A stretch of 64,000 bases of DNA from JAILEN01 sp036723975 (GTDB lineage: Bacteria > Bacillota > Clostridia > Lachnospirales > Lachnospiraceae), in assembly GCA_036723975.1 (NCBI GenBank), contig DAIMGJ010000009.1:28176-92175 (forward strand). Reading direction: 5' to 3'. Under the pieces are notes generated by a model. It had not been told where the DNA came from, did not search any database, and was given only the letters and a program-made list of their open reading frames with translations. Every line of letters starts with the position of its first letter. Within the stretch, counting starts at the first letter, position 1. A program made the translations under genes and the position numbers. Of this stretch, positions 42,369 through 52,057 are shown piece after piece.

Positions 42369-44056
42369 GAAAAGAAAAACTTTTCAACATATTCATATCT
42401 GTCGTGGAAGTGGCGGTTATCTTATCTTTACTTTTCAGTTTTTTGCTGATTTTTAAAAACGCCGAAAGACAGGGAAAAGTCTTTGACGTTTCCGATAATT
42501 GGAACATTATTTTAGGTGATGATCTGTATACCAATATCGATATCACCGGATTTCGTTTTTCAAAAGACGTTAAAAATGATATCCAAAGCCTTGTTATGAC
42601 ACGGGAATTGAGTGAGGAGATGTTGGATGGAACAACTCTTCGTGTGTACAATAAGCTTTGTACATTGGAAGTTTATATTGATGATGAACTGCTTTATGAA
42701 GTAAAGCCAAAGGATGCCGATAAAAAGCAGTTTATGGGACTGGGATATTACTTTTTTCAACTGACGAAGCATCGTGGAACCCATAAGCTTACACTGGTAT
42801 TTCACGCTACGGAACCGGGAGCGATTTCCAATTTGCCGGATATCGAGCTTACCACGTCACAAAATGCGTATTCCAATTACGTGGATAATAATGTTGTTGG
42901 TATATTTACCAGTATTTTTCTTGTTGTTTTGGGGCTGATTATTACCATTGTAAGCCTTGCTTATACCTATTTGAATAATGATTATTTTCGATTGTTTTTA
43001 ATAGGTGTTTTCTCCTTTTTTACCGGCATGTGGTGTATGTGTTCACAGAAAGTTATGCTTTTGCTGGGAACACCGGTATCCGTTAACTCCACAATGGAGT
43101 TCCTTTTGATGGAGATCTCTTTTTTACCTCTTTTGGGTTATACCATTAAGATTCGTGAAAATCTCAAGGAAAGAGAAAAAAACATTATTCGATGCACGAT
43201 GATTATTAATATTGTGTTTAATGTGATTGTGGGTTCTTTGCACTTTACCAATGTTTATCACTATTCGCAGTCTGTGTTTTGGTTTTATATACTCGCGATA
43301 ATCAATTGTGCAGTGATGCTTTTTGTGGGTGTAAACGATATTTCTGCCATGAGTAAAGGAGAAAGGATTTTTCATTATGCCTTATCCTGCATCTCTCTTT
43401 CCGGATTTTGGCTGATTTTTGAATATATCAACGGAAACTATATCAGCAGAGGAGCTCCTCGCTTGGCAAAATCTATAGTGCCGGTAGCGCTGGTTATTTT
43501 TGTTGTAGCACTTCTTGCAAGTTATGCGGTGCATTTGTATAACGTTGTGTTGTCTCAGTCCCAGCAGGATACTTTGGCTACCATGGTATATCAGGACGCG
43601 CTGACCGGTTTATACAATCGTATCAAGAGTGAAGAAATCTTTAAGGAGTTGGATCAAAAAGACCAGCCCAATTATCTGTTTATTGATTTTGACTTAAACA
43701 ATCTGAAAAAGACCAATGATGAAAAAGGACATGCGGCCGGTGATTTGCTGATTTCCTCCTTTGGAAAAGTATTACAGGAAAGCTTTTCGAAGTTCGGTAA
43801 ATCCATGCGAATGGGCGGAGACGAGTTTTTGACCATTATCGAAGGAGATGATATCCCATCTGAGTCGGAACTTATGGAAGATTATTTTAATAAACTGGAT
43901 GATTATCGTAGAGAAACAGGACTTGATATTGATGCGTCTTACGGATTGGCCAGCAGTAGTGAAGTGTTTAATCCAAAGTCTGAACAGGTTTTCAGAATCG
44001 CGGATGAGCGTATGTATGAAATGAAACGTTTAAGCAAAAAAGGACGAGAAAGATAA
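42365..44056 (+). CDS. Membrane sensor diguanylate cyclase (first of tandem pair)
   Basis: A 563-residue protein: an N-terminal helix, an extracytoplasmic beta domain (about 35-175), about seven membrane helices (180-395), and a C-terminal GGDEF domain with DALTGLYNR and MRMGGDEF intact, without an RxxD inhibitory site. The layout is 7TMR-DISM-like. It should make c-di-GMP in response to an extracellular ligand. It overlaps the J-domain gene by ATGA and precedes a paralogue of the same design by 2 bp. Confidence 0.9.
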   Translation: MRKEKLFNIFISVVEVAVILSLLFSFLLIFKNAERQGKVFDVSDNWNIILGDDLYTNIDITGFRFSKDVKNDIQSLVMTRELSEEMLDGTTLRVYNKLCTLEVYIDDELLYEVKPKDADKKQFMGLGYYFFQLTKHRGTHKLTLVFHATEPGAISNLPDIELTTSQNAYSNYVDNNVVGIFTSIFLVVLGLIITIVSLAYTYLNNDYFRLFLIGVFSFFTGMWCMCSQKVMLLLGTPVSVNSTMEFLLMEISFLPLLGYTIKIRENLKEREKNIIRCTMIINIVFNVIVGSLHFTNVYHYSQSVFWFYILAIINCAVMLFVGVNDISAMSKGERIFHYALSCISLSGFWLIFEYINGNYISRGAPRLAKSIVPVALVIFVVALLASYAVHLYNVVLSQSQQDTLATMVYQDALTGLYNRIKSEEIFKELDQKDQPNYLFIDFDLNNLKKTNDEKGHAAGDLLISSFGKVLQESFSKFGKSMRMGGDEFLTIIEGDDIPSESELMEDYFNKLDDYRRETGLDIDASYGLASSSEVFNPKSEQVFRIADERMYEMKRLSKKGRER

Positions 44057-44058
44057 CT

Positions 44059-45741
44059 ATGAAAAACGAAAAAATTCAAAACAGATTTATACGTCTTTCG
44101 GTGGAAATTCTCATTATTTTGACAATCACCATTGTTCTTTGCGTTTTTTATATCGGTAGGGAAGTCAACCTGGTGTGGGATTTTGATGAAAACTGGACAG
44201 TGATTCAGGAAGGACAGCGTCACGAACACGTGAAACTGAGCCAGTATAAGTTCCCTCACATCATGAACAAGGGAGATTCTATTGTTCTTATTAATACGAT
44301 TCCGGAGGATGTGGAACAGCAGTCCTCCATCACCCTTTTGGTTTATTTGTCTACAGTAGATGTTTTTGTTGACGGAAAAAAATATTATTCTTACGGAAGA
44401 GATTTGGCAAATGCCAAGAAAATGGTGGGAAGCGGATACCATTTTATTCCACTTCCGGAAGAAGCGGGTGGAAAAGAGATTCATATTACGATTTCGTCCT
44501 ATGAGAATAATTCTTTTTCCAGTATTCCGATGATTCAGATTATACCTTCTCAAAATCTGATTTCTTGTTTTGCAAGACAACATATGCTGCTTTTGTTTGT
44601 CAGTATATTTTTAGTGGTATGCGGTGCTATTTTTATGTTTATTGCGTTGGCAGGTATCATTCAAAAAAGCAGTATCAGTTCTGTGGTTTGGCTTGGATCG
44701 TTCGCATTTTTGATTGGAATATGGTCTCTATGTTCTACAAAGACCATACAGATATTTTCTCCAAATCTTGCGGTTAATACCAAAATCGAGTATGAGGCTT
44801 TATTTCTGGCGATTATACCGCTTTTGGTTCAGATTTATCAATTGCGAAGAGACAGTCCAAAATGGAAAAAATACTTACTACGTTTTAGTTTGATTATTTG
44901 TATTTCTTATGCGGTTGTTGCCCCGGTTTTGCACTATACCGATATTGCACATTATTGCGAGACATTGGGTGTGTTCCACTTGTTTATGGTGATTTCTCTT
45001 GTGATTATTATCATCGCTGCGTGGAAACCGTTAAAGGACATGAATGCATCCGATAAGGTTTTAAACATTGGATTCTTCGTGCTTTTTGCCACGGGTGGGG
45101 TGGATTTGATTCGTTTTTTCGTACAAAAATATTTGCTGGCAAACGAACAAAACTTATCACATTCTCTATTGCCCATCGGAGCAATGATATTTATACTGTT
45201 TTTGGCGATGAGCTATCTGTTTTACATTTACAATCGAATCGTCGAAGAGGAAAGCCAAAAGAATCTTATGCGGCTGGCGTTTCACGATCCGCTTACAGGT
45301 TTATACAATCGTGCAAAGTGTGAGGACTTATTCACGGAGTTGAAAAGTTCGGAGGAGAATTACACCATCATCAATATGGACCTAAACGGTCTTAAGATGG
45401 TAAATGACACCTATGGTCACAGCCAGGGTGATTTGCTCTTAACAACCTTTGCAAATAATCTAAAAGAAACCTTTGATAAAGAGGACTATGTGATTCGAAT
45501 GGGCGGAGATGAGTTTGTGATTATTAGCTCGAAAGATAAAACCAAGCTTGAGCATGCTATGGTAAAACTTGCCAGGTTAAACAATGAATCTGCCAGAGAA
45601 TTGGAGTTTGATATTCAGGCTGCTTACGGTATGGCTTCCAAAAAGGATAATCCCAATGCCGACTACGAAAAATTGTATCAGATGGCAGATGAAAAAATGT
45701 ATCAGATGAAGCTCAAAATGAAAAAAGTCGGAAACTTTTAA
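44059..45741 (+). CDS. Membrane sensor diguanylate cyclase (second of tandem pair)
   Basis: A 560-residue paralogue of the preceding gene: N-terminal helix, extracytoplasmic domain (DENWTVIQEG to about 175), seven membrane helices, and a GGDEF domain with DPLTGLYNR and IRMGGDEF intact. The shared layout and DxNW start of the sensor region point to tandem duplication, with the sensor domains diverged. Probably active in c-di-GMP synthesis with its own ligand. Confidence 0.9.
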   Translation: MKNEKIQNRFIRLSVEILIILTITIVLCVFYIGREVNLVWDFDENWTVIQEGQRHEHVKLSQYKFPHIMNKGDSIVLINTIPEDVEQQSSITLLVYLSTVDVFVDGKKYYSYGRDLANAKKMVGSGYHFIPLPEEAGGKEIHITISSYENNSFSSIPMIQIIPSQNLISCFARQHMLLLFVSIFLVVCGAIFMFIALAGIIQKSSISSVVWLGSFAFLIGIWSLCSTKTIQIFSPNLAVNTKIEYEALFLAIIPLLVQIYQLRRDSPKWKKYLLRFSLIICISYAVVAPVLHYTDIAHYCETLGVFHLFMVISLVIIIIAAWKPLKDMNASDKVLNIGFFVLFATGGVDLIRFFVQKYLLANEQNLSHSLLPIGAMIFILFLAMSYLFYIYNRIVEEESQKNLMRLAFHDPLTGLYNRAKCEDLFTELKSSEENYTIINMDLNGLKMVNDTYGHSQGDLLLTTFANNLKETFDKEDYVIRMGGDEFVIISSKDKTKLEHAMVKLARLNNESARELEFDIQAAYGMASKKDNPNADYEKLYQMADEKMYQMKLKMKKVGNF

Positions 45742-45774
45742 ACCGTAATTAATTAAAAGAAAGGGCGCAAAAGT

Positions 45775-47223
45775 ATGTACGCTGATGAAGGTGTTATTAA
45801 GATTAAGCACGAAGTGCTTAGGGAGGTGGCACGTCTTGCATTTGAAGACCGTTTGGATGAGGAGAGAGAGTTTATCCCTGAAAGATTAATTGAGGGTCCC
45901 CATGCACAGTTTCGATGCTGTATTTACAAGGAACGCGAGATTATTCGTCAGCGTGTTCGTTTAGCGGAGGGAAAGGCGCCTACAGAAACGGATAATGGAA
46001 ACATTATTCAGGTTATTCCTGCCGCTTGTGAGGACTGTCCTATTTCAAGTTATGTGGTAACAGATAACTGCCAGAACTGCCTGGGTAAGGCGTGTGTGAA
46101 TGCATGTCCGTTTGGTGCGTGTGAGCCGGGACTTCATCGTTCTTATATTGATCCTGCCAAGTGTAAGGAGTGCGGAAAGTGTGCACAGGCATGTCCATAT
46201 CATGCAATCGCTGCATTGAAGCGCCCGTGTAAGTTCGCTTGCCCGGTGGATGCCATTACTTATGATGAAAACGGTATTTCCGTTATCAACGAAGAAAAAT
46301 GTATCCGTTGCGGATTATGTATCCACAGATGTCCGTTTGGAGCAATCGGATCAAAAACATATATCGTAGATGTGATTAAAGCATTGAAGTCCCAAAAGCC
46401 GGTTTATGCAATGGCTGCTCCTGCAACCGAAGGACAGTTTGGTGAGAATATCACAATGGCCAGCTGGAAGAAGGCAATGAAGAAGCTTGGATTTAAAGAC
46501 TTCTACGAAGTTGGTTTGGGCGGCGATATGACCGCAGCAGCAGAGGCTGAAGAGTGGGCAGAAGCATATAAAGAAGGAAAGAAGATGACCACATCTTGCT
46601 GTCCTGCTTTTGTAAATATGATCAGAAAGCACTTCCCTGAGTTGGAAGATAATATTTCTACCGCGATTTCTCCGATGGCTGCCGTATCACGTATGATTAA
46701 GGCAAAAGAGCCGGATGCAATTTGCGTATTTATTGGACCGTGTATTTCAAAAAAGTCCGAATCAAAAGAGTTTAACATCGAAGGAAATGTAGATTACGTT
46801 TTGGCATATTCCGAGATTCGTGCCATTATGGCAGCAAAGAACGTCGAGCTTGAGCCGGCAGACAATGATTATCAGGAATCCTCCGTATATGGTAAGCGCT
46901 TTGCAAATTCCGGCGGTGTAACAGCTGCAGTACTTCAGAGTTTAAAAGAATCCGAAGACGAGATTGATGCAAAGGTTTGCGTATGTAACGGCGCTGCCGA
47001 ATGTAAGAAGGCCCTTTTACTTATGAAGATGGGCAGGCTTCCGGAGGACTTTATCGAAGGTATGGCTTGTGAAGGCGGATGTGTTGGCGGACCAAGCTCT
47101 TTCCAGAACAAGGATAAAGCAAAACGCACCAGAGAAGCGATGATTTCCGAGGCAGACGGACGTGGCGTACACGAGAATCTGTCAAATTACGACATGGAAG
47201 CATTTTCCATGCATAGAGACTAG
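45775..47223 (+). CDS. Monomeric [FeFe] hydrogenase (group B-like)
   Basis: A 482-residue iron-sulfur protein. Residues about 95-200 hold several ferredoxin-type CxxCxxCxxxC clusters (CQNCLGKACVNACPFG, CKECGKCAQACPYH, CIRCGLCIHRCPFG). The H-cluster motifs are TTSCCPAFVN (L1), IGPCISKKSE (L2) and GMACEGGCVGGP (L3). L1 is TSCCP, as in group B enzymes, rather than group A TSCCPxW. It interconverts H2 and protons with ferredoxin. AAAGGGCGCAAAAGT precedes the ATG. No hydEFG maturation genes are nearby. Confidence 0.88.
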   Translation: MYADEGVIKIKHEVLREVARLAFEDRLDEEREFIPERLIEGPHAQFRCCIYKEREIIRQRVRLAEGKAPTETDNGNIIQVIPAACEDCPISSYVVTDNCQNCLGKACVNACPFGACEPGLHRSYIDPAKCKECGKCAQACPYHAIAALKRPCKFACPVDAITYDENGISVINEEKCIRCGLCIHRCPFGAIGSKTYIVDVIKALKSQKPVYAMAAPATEGQFGENITMASWKKAMKKLGFKDFYEVGLGGDMTAAAEAEEWAEAYKEGKKMTTSCCPAFVNMIRKHFPELEDNISTAISPMAAVSRMIKAKEPDAICVFIGPCISKKSESKEFNIEGNVDYVLAYSEIRAIMAAKNVELEPADNDYQESSVYGKRFANSGGVTAAVLQSLKESEDEIDAKVCVCNGAAECKKALLLMKMGRLPEDFIEGMACEGGCVGGPSSFQNKDKAKRTREAMISEADGRGVHENLSNYDMEAFSMHRD

Positions 47224-47231
47224 GGTGAATT

Positions 47232-48464
47232 ATGGAAAAAAAAGAAGTACTTGAGTTAAAGAGACGATTAAAGAAAGAATCCTGCACCATTTCAAAACTT
47301 GCAGGTTGTTATGTAAATGCAGCCAAAGAAAAGGTTTGCATGTTTCAGGAAGACTTTTTAAGTCTGGAAGAAGAAGAGTTTTTTAAGTATTTGGAGATTG
47401 CCAACAAGGCTTTGTCCGGAACCGTTGGCAATAACCTGATTCAGTTATCTTTTCCAAATGACGAGGAGTTGGAGGGAGGCGCACAGCACTCCCTTTTGGG
47501 ACTGAAGAATTCCAAGTTGGAAGTGCCGGAAGTAAACGAGGCATTTTTTGATTCTGTAATTAAAAACTATGATTTCGTGGGCAACTATTTGATTTTGGTA
47601 TTCTACGATATCTATGATGTTCCTACAAAAACAACAGACAATTTAAAACTCGATGAATCCGAGGAGGTTTATGATTATATTCTTTGTGCCGTTTGCCCGG
47701 TGAAGCTTACAAAAGCTGCCCTTGGTTATCGCGAGGAGGAAAATCGTATTGCTCCACGTATTCGTGACTGGGCAGTAGATGCGCCGGAAAGCGGCTTCTT
47801 GTTCCCCGCATTTACGGATCGAAGCACGGATATTCATAACGTTATGATGTATACCAAGAATGCGAAGGATCCACATAAGGAATTCTGGGAAAACGGACTT
47901 GGTTGTGCATCGAAGTATACCGCAACCGAGAAAAAGAACGCATTTGAGCATATGATTGTAAATGCGGTTGGCCCGGAAAATGAAGACTTGGATGATATTA
48001 TTGCGGATGTAAATCAAAACATTTCCGATTTTATCGATAATGTAAAGGAAGTTCGCGGAGAAAAAGAACCGGTTGTTTTAAATAAAAAGGACGTAGAGGA
48101 AATATTATCCGATGCAGGACTTTCCGATCAGAAGGCAGAATATGTTGCAAAGACATATGAAGAATTCTTCCCGGAGGAAGAACTTCCGTTAGCGGATGAG
48201 GTGTTAGACACCAAAGTTATTAAAAATAATGAAATCCGTCAGGAGAAAAATGCCTTAAAAGAACAGGTAATTACCTTGACGCAGAAACTAGAACAGGCCG
48301 GAGTTCTTACGGAGAACGGAGAAAACATTGATATTATTCTTCGCGTTTCCGAAAAGAAGGCAGAAGAAATTGAAACCCGTACGTTGGATGGTCAAAAGTA
48401 TATTTTGATTCCGATGGAAGAGGACGAATACGCCACCATTAACGGCGAGGTTCAGGAGTTGTAG
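47232..48464 (+). CDS. DUF4317 domain protein
   Basis: A 410-residue cytoplasmic protein of the DUF4317 family, common in Lachnospiraceae and other Clostridia, function unknown. N-terminus KEVLELKRRLKKESCTISKLAGCYVN; RIAPRIRDWAVDAPESGFLFPAFTDRS lies near residue 175. The C-terminal third is acidic and contains a coiled-coil segment and a small domain ending EYATINGEVQEL. It is 8 bp after the hydrogenase gene, a likely operon, and overlaps the next gene by 1 nt. Confidence 0.88.
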   Translation: MEKKEVLELKRRLKKESCTISKLAGCYVNAAKEKVCMFQEDFLSLEEEEFFKYLEIANKALSGTVGNNLIQLSFPNDEELEGGAQHSLLGLKNSKLEVPEVNEAFFDSVIKNYDFVGNYLILVFYDIYDVPTKTTDNLKLDESEEVYDYILCAVCPVKLTKAALGYREEENRIAPRIRDWAVDAPESGFLFPAFTDRSTDIHNVMMYTKNAKDPHKEFWENGLGCASKYTATEKKNAFEHMIVNAVGPENEDLDDIIADVNQNISDFIDNVKEVRGEKEPVVLNKKDVEEILSDAGLSDQKAEYVAKTYEEFFPEEELPLADEVLDTKVIKNNEIRQEKNALKEQVITLTQKLEQAGVLTENGENIDIILRVSEKKAEEIETRTLDGQKYILIPMEEDEYATINGEVQEL

Positions 48465-49240
48465 TGATAGTATTTTTTGATATCGACGGTACCCTTTGGG
48501 ATGAAAACAATTTTATCCCCAAGAGCACTGAAAATGCCATTAATCAATTAAGAGAGAATGGTCACTTGGCCTTTATCAATACCGGCAGAGCCAGATCCTT
48601 TGTCCGCAGCAAGAAGCTGCTTGGTCTTGGCTTTGACGGTATTGTTTCGGGATGCGGAACCTATATCGAATATAAGGATGAGGTGGTTTTTTACCATCGT
48701 CTGGATAATGCGCTTGTGGAGCGAACCATTCGAACCATTCGCGAATTCGGATTCCGTCCGATTTTGGAAGGCATTCACCATTTGTATATGGATGACGGAG
48801 ATTTTGAAGATGATTTCTACGGACTTAAGGTTCGCCAGGAAATGGGAGAAGATCTTCGTACCATTGAGAACGAGTGGGGCAAGTGGGAGATTTCCAAAAT
48901 GTCCTGTGCCACAGAGAATTGCGATATCGAAGCTTGTTATGAATTGTTAAAAGATGATTATGATTTTATGATTCATAATCCGCAGGTGGTAGAAATGGTT
49001 CCAAAGGGCTTTGACAAAGGTACGGGAATCAAAAAGGTTTGTGAGATTTTAGGTGTTCCGATAGAGGAAACGGTTGCAATCGGTGATAGTGTAAATGATT
49101 TGGAAATGCTTGAGGCTGCCGGATTTTCCGTGTGCATGGGAAACGGTGCTCCAAAGGCGAAAGAAGTTTCGGATTACGTAACAAAACCGTTGCATGAGGA
49201 TGGAATCTATCATGCTTTAAAGTTTATGGAATTAATTTAA
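48464..49240 (+). CDS. Cof-type HAD phosphatase
   Basis: A 258-residue HAD phosphatase with a C2 cap. The nucleophile motif is FFDIDGTLW (residues 4-12), motif II is FINTGRA, Lys is in KGFDKGTGIKKVC, and the acidic motif is AIGDSVNDLEM. Substrate range in this group is broad (sugar phosphates, PLP, nucleotides). GTG start overlaps the previous stop (TAGTG), with CAGGAG upstream. Confidence 0.9.
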   Translation: MIVFFDIDGTLWDENNFIPKSTENAINQLRENGHLAFINTGRARSFVRSKKLLGLGFDGIVSGCGTYIEYKDEVVFYHRLDNALVERTIRTIREFGFRPILEGIHHLYMDDGDFEDDFYGLKVRQEMGEDLRTIENEWGKWEISKMSCATENCDIEACYELLKDDYDFMIHNPQVVEMVPKGFDKGTGIKKVCEILGVPIEETVAIGDSVNDLEMLEAAGFSVCMGNGAPKAKEVSDYVTKPLHEDGIYHALKFMELI

Positions 49241-49261
49241 GAATTACATAGGGGATTAATT

Positions 49262-49864
49262 ATGGAAAAACAGCATACTTTTTTTGCGTTGTTGTCCCGC
49301 CAGAAGTATATTAACAGGTGGGCTTTGATGCGAAATTCCAGAGAGGAATCATTAGCGGAACATTCCTACGAGGTATCTATGCTGGCACATGCGCTTTGTG
49401 TGATTGCCAATACAAGATACGGAAGGCATTTAGATGCCAATAAAGCGGCAGTTGTGGGGCTTTATCACGACTCTTCGGAGATTATTACGGGAGATATGCC
49501 GACACCGGTAAAATACTACGGTGAAGAGATTAAAAACGCATACAAAAATGTAGAGGCGATTGCGGAAAGCACTCTACTTACCAAACTTCCGAGTGAAATG
49601 AAGCCGTGCTATGAGGAAATCTTCAGAGCCGACGATGACGAGGATGAGCGCTATATGCGACGCCTGGTAAAGGCTGCGGACAAGATTTCGGCATACATTA
49701 AAACAATTGAAGAAGAAAAATCCGGAAATACCGAGTTTAAAACGGCCAAGACTTCTACGGAGGCGACCTTAAAAAAATTAATGGACGAACTCCCGGAAGT
49801 AAGGGATTTTATGGAAGAATTCATTCCTCCTTACGGACATACATTGGATGAATTGACAAGATAG
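49262..49864 (+). CDS. YfbR-like HD-domain 5'-nucleotidase
   Basis: A 200-residue HD-domain protein resembling E. coli YfbR, a metal-dependent deoxyribonucleoside 5'-monophosphatase. The metal ligands are in EHSYEVSMLAHAL and GLYHDSSEIITGD, and a downstream KAADKISAYI supplies the last Asp. RWALMRNSREESLAEHS is the typical start. Together with the neighbouring HAD phosphatase and PurF-like gene it suggests a nucleotide-related group. Confidence 0.88.
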   Translation: MEKQHTFFALLSRQKYINRWALMRNSREESLAEHSYEVSMLAHALCVIANTRYGRHLDANKAAVVGLYHDSSEIITGDMPTPVKYYGEEIKNAYKNVEAIAESTLLTKLPSEMKPCYEEIFRADDDEDERYMRRLVKAADKISAYIKTIEEEKSGNTEFKTAKTSTEATLKKLMDELPEVRDFMEEFIPPYGHTLDELTR

Positions 49865-49914
49865 GGATTATGAAAAAAATATCATAAAATAAGGAAAGAA
49901 AGAGGACTTAAGAA

Positions 49915-51330
49915 ATGGGAGGATTTTTTGCTTCGGCATTAAAGGAAGATTGTGTATTTGATTTGTTTTTCGGAACAGATTATCATTCTCACTTAGGCAC
50001 ACGTCGCGCGGGAATGGCAGTGTATGGAAAAAGTGGATTCAATCGTGCGATTCACAGTATTGAAAACAGCCCGTTCCGTACAAAATTTGAAAGTGATGTA
50101 AATGAGATGGAAGGTAATATGGGGATTGGATGTATTTCCGATTTTGAACCACAGCCTTTGATTGTTCGATCACATCACGGTACTTACGCAATCACAACCG
50201 TTGGACGTATTAATAATGTGCAGACGTTGTCGGAGCGAATTTTAAACGGCACCGGAAACCATTTCCTTGAAATGAGCGGTGGCGAAATCAACGCTACAGA
50301 ATTGGTAGCAACTCTCATTAATGAAAAAGATAATATCGTAGAAGGCATTCAATATGCGCAGGAGATGATTGACGGCTCTATTACCATGATGCTTCTTACA
50401 CCGAAGGGTATTTATCTGGCCCGTGATAAGATGGGAAGAACCCCGCTTGTTGTCGGTAAAAAAGAAGAGGGCTTTTGTGCCAGCTTTGAAGCTTTTGCCT
50501 ATTTGAATCTGGGATACGAAGATTATAAAGAACTGGGACCGGGAGAAATCTGTGTGATGACTCCGGAAGCAGTCACCACGTTGGCGCAGCCGGGAAAGAA
50601 GATGAAGATTTGTACGTTTCTTTGGGTATACTACGGATATCCGGCATCTTCTTATGAAGGGGTGTCTGTCGAAGGAATGCGTACCAGATGCGGTTCTTTG
50701 CTGGCTAGACGAGATGGTATGACGGTTGATGAAATTGATGCGGTAGCCGGTGTTCCGGATTCCGGTACAGCCCATGCGGTAGGATATGCAAATGAGTCCG
50801 GCGTTCCGTTTTCAAGACCGTTTATTAAGTATACCCCGACCTGGCCTCGCTCATTCATGCCTACCATGCAGTCCAAGCGTGATTTGATCGCGAAAATGAA
50901 ACTGATTCCGGTACATGAACTGATTGATCATAAGAGACTTCTTTTGATTGATGATTCTATTGTTCGAGGAACCCAGCTTCGTGAGACGACAGAGTTCTTA
51001 TATCACAGCGGAGCAAAGGAAGTACATGTACGTCCTGCATGTCCGCCGCTTTTGTTTGGATGTAAGTATATTAACTTCTCACGTTCCACCTCTGAAATGG
51101 AATTGATTGCACGTCGTGTAATCGCAAAGGAAGAGGGCGGCGAAGTAGAGCGAAGTATTCTTACCGATTATGCAAATCCTGACAGCGACAGATACCATAA
51201 AATGCTTCAGGAGATTAATAAGCAGATGGGCTTTACTTCCTTGCGTTATAACCGCTTAGATGACATGCTTGAGGCGGTAGGAATTGACAAGGATAACTTG
51301 TGTACTTATTGCTGGGACGGAAGAGAATAA
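49915..51330 (+). CDS. PurF-like phosphoribosyltransferase lacking the glutaminase nucleophile
   Basis: A 471-residue protein with the layout of amidophosphoribosyltransferase: an N-terminal Ntn-glutaminase-like half and a C-terminal PRTase with the PRPP loop LLLIDDSIVRGTQL. The N-terminus reads MGGFFASALKEDC, so the Cys that PurF exposes after processing (CGxFG) is absent, and HRGQE is replaced by HLGTRRAG. The protein probably cannot split glutamine. It may use ammonia, act on another amine, or be regulatory. C-terminal DDMLEAVGIDKDNLCTYCWDG matches true PurF ends. AGAGGACTTAAGAA precedes the ATG. Confidence 0.8.
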   Translation: MGGFFASALKEDCVFDLFFGTDYHSHLGTRRAGMAVYGKSGFNRAIHSIENSPFRTKFESDVNEMEGNMGIGCISDFEPQPLIVRSHHGTYAITTVGRINNVQTLSERILNGTGNHFLEMSGGEINATELVATLINEKDNIVEGIQYAQEMIDGSITMMLLTPKGIYLARDKMGRTPLVVGKKEEGFCASFEAFAYLNLGYEDYKELGPGEICVMTPEAVTTLAQPGKKMKICTFLWVYYGYPASSYEGVSVEGMRTRCGSLLARRDGMTVDEIDAVAGVPDSGTAHAVGYANESGVPFSRPFIKYTPTWPRSFMPTMQSKRDLIAKMKLIPVHELIDHKRLLLIDDSIVRGTQLRETTEFLYHSGAKEVHVRPACPPLLFGCKYINFSRSTSEMELIARRVIAKEEGGEVERSILTDYANPDSDRYHKMLQEINKQMGFTSLRYNRLDDMLEAVGIDKDNLCTYCWDGRE

Positions 51331-51360
51331 AGACTGGAAAAAACATATAAAATGCACTAT

Positions 51361-51411
51361 AATATCCTTTGTTGCGGGTTTAAAGGACCTGCGACAAAGG
51401 ATATTGTTTTG
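51361..51411 (+). terminator. Rho-independent terminator
   Basis: A long stem of 19 pairs (51361-51379 with 51387-51405, with G-U pairs), 7-nt loop and a short TTTT run follow the purF-like gene. Confidence 0.75.
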
Positions 51412-51424
51412 TGAGGTGAAATAC

Positions 51425-51817
51425 ATGAGTCAGGCGAAGGTTGACTATAAAAAAGAGCAACGTAAAAATATAAAAAAGACCGTACGTAAGAGAAAAATCT
51501 CTCATGTAATCGGAATGGTTGTGTTTGTTTTGGCTGCATGCGGAATGATTGGATGGTTGGGATATTCAGGATACCAGACTTATACTGAGGCAAAGGCAAA
51601 TGACCCTGCTTCCAGAGAAGAAATCCCTGTTGATTTGGATGCGATTTCTGATTATTTAACAGAGATTACTCCGGAAGAGGAAACAGAAGAAGTTACTGAG
51701 GAATCTTCAGAAGATACTGCAGAAGAAAATTCTGATTCCGAAGAAGAAAATGCAGAAGAATCCGCTGAAGAAAATACCGAAGAAACCACAGAAAATGAGG
51801 CTTCTGACGAGGAGTAA
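51425..51817 (+). CDS. Single-pass membrane protein with acidic tail
   Basis: A 130-residue protein. A strongly basic N-terminus (KKEQRKNIKKTVRKRK) is followed by one membrane helix (about 27-50) and a long, low-complexity Glu/Ser/Thr tail (EETEEVTEESSEDTAEENSD...), which would face outward. The start at 51425 follows GAGGTGAAATAC. No family recognised; basic-TM-acidic proteins often act as cell-envelope or division accessories. Confidence 0.75.
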   Translation: MSQAKVDYKKEQRKNIKKTVRKRKISHVIGMVVFVLAACGMIGWLGYSGYQTYTEAKANDPASREEIPVDLDAISDYLTEITPEEETEEVTEESSEDTAEENSDSEEENAEESAEENTEETTENEASDEE

Positions 51818-51857
51818 AAAATTTTTTAAATTTTTTAAAAAAACATGAAAATTTCTA

Positions 51858-51886
51858 TTGACATTGATGGAGATTTTCGCTATTAT
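51858..51886 (+). promoter_or_regulatory. Sigma-70 promoter of tRNA-Gly
   Basis: TTGACA (51858-51863) and TATTAT (51881-51886) are separated by 17 bp, 48 bp before the tRNA. The preceding 51818-51857 is an A/T-only stretch. Confidence 0.7.
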
Positions 51887-51933
51887 ATCACTTGTCGCTG
51901 GTCAAGAGAGATAAACAAAAAGCGACAGGTTAT

Positions 51934-52006
51934 GCGCGAGTGGCTCAGTTGGTGGAGCACCACCTTGCCAAGGTGGGGGTCGCGGGTTCGAGTCCCGTCT
52001 CGCGCT
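51934..52006 (+). tRNA. tRNA-Gly (anticodon GCC)
   Basis: A full cloverleaf: acceptor GCGCGAG/CTCGCGC, D arm CTCAGTTGGT, anticodon stem CCACC/GGTGG with loop TTGCCAA giving GCC, T arm GGGTTCGAGTCCC, discriminator T. It is the probable attachment gene of the adjacent element, since the integrase ends 25 bp downstream. Confidence 0.96.
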
Positions 52007-52020
52007 CTTCTTTTTAGGTA

Positions 52021-52057
52021 GTCGAAACCCTTATTTTACAAGGGTTTCGGCTTTTTT
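52021..52057 (+). terminator. Terminator of tRNA-Gly, overlapping the integrase 3' end
   Basis: A perfect 10-bp core stem CGAAACCCTT/AAGGGTTTCG (52023-52032, 52040-52049) followed by seven T. The integrase stop codon lies within the stem. Confidence 0.8.
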
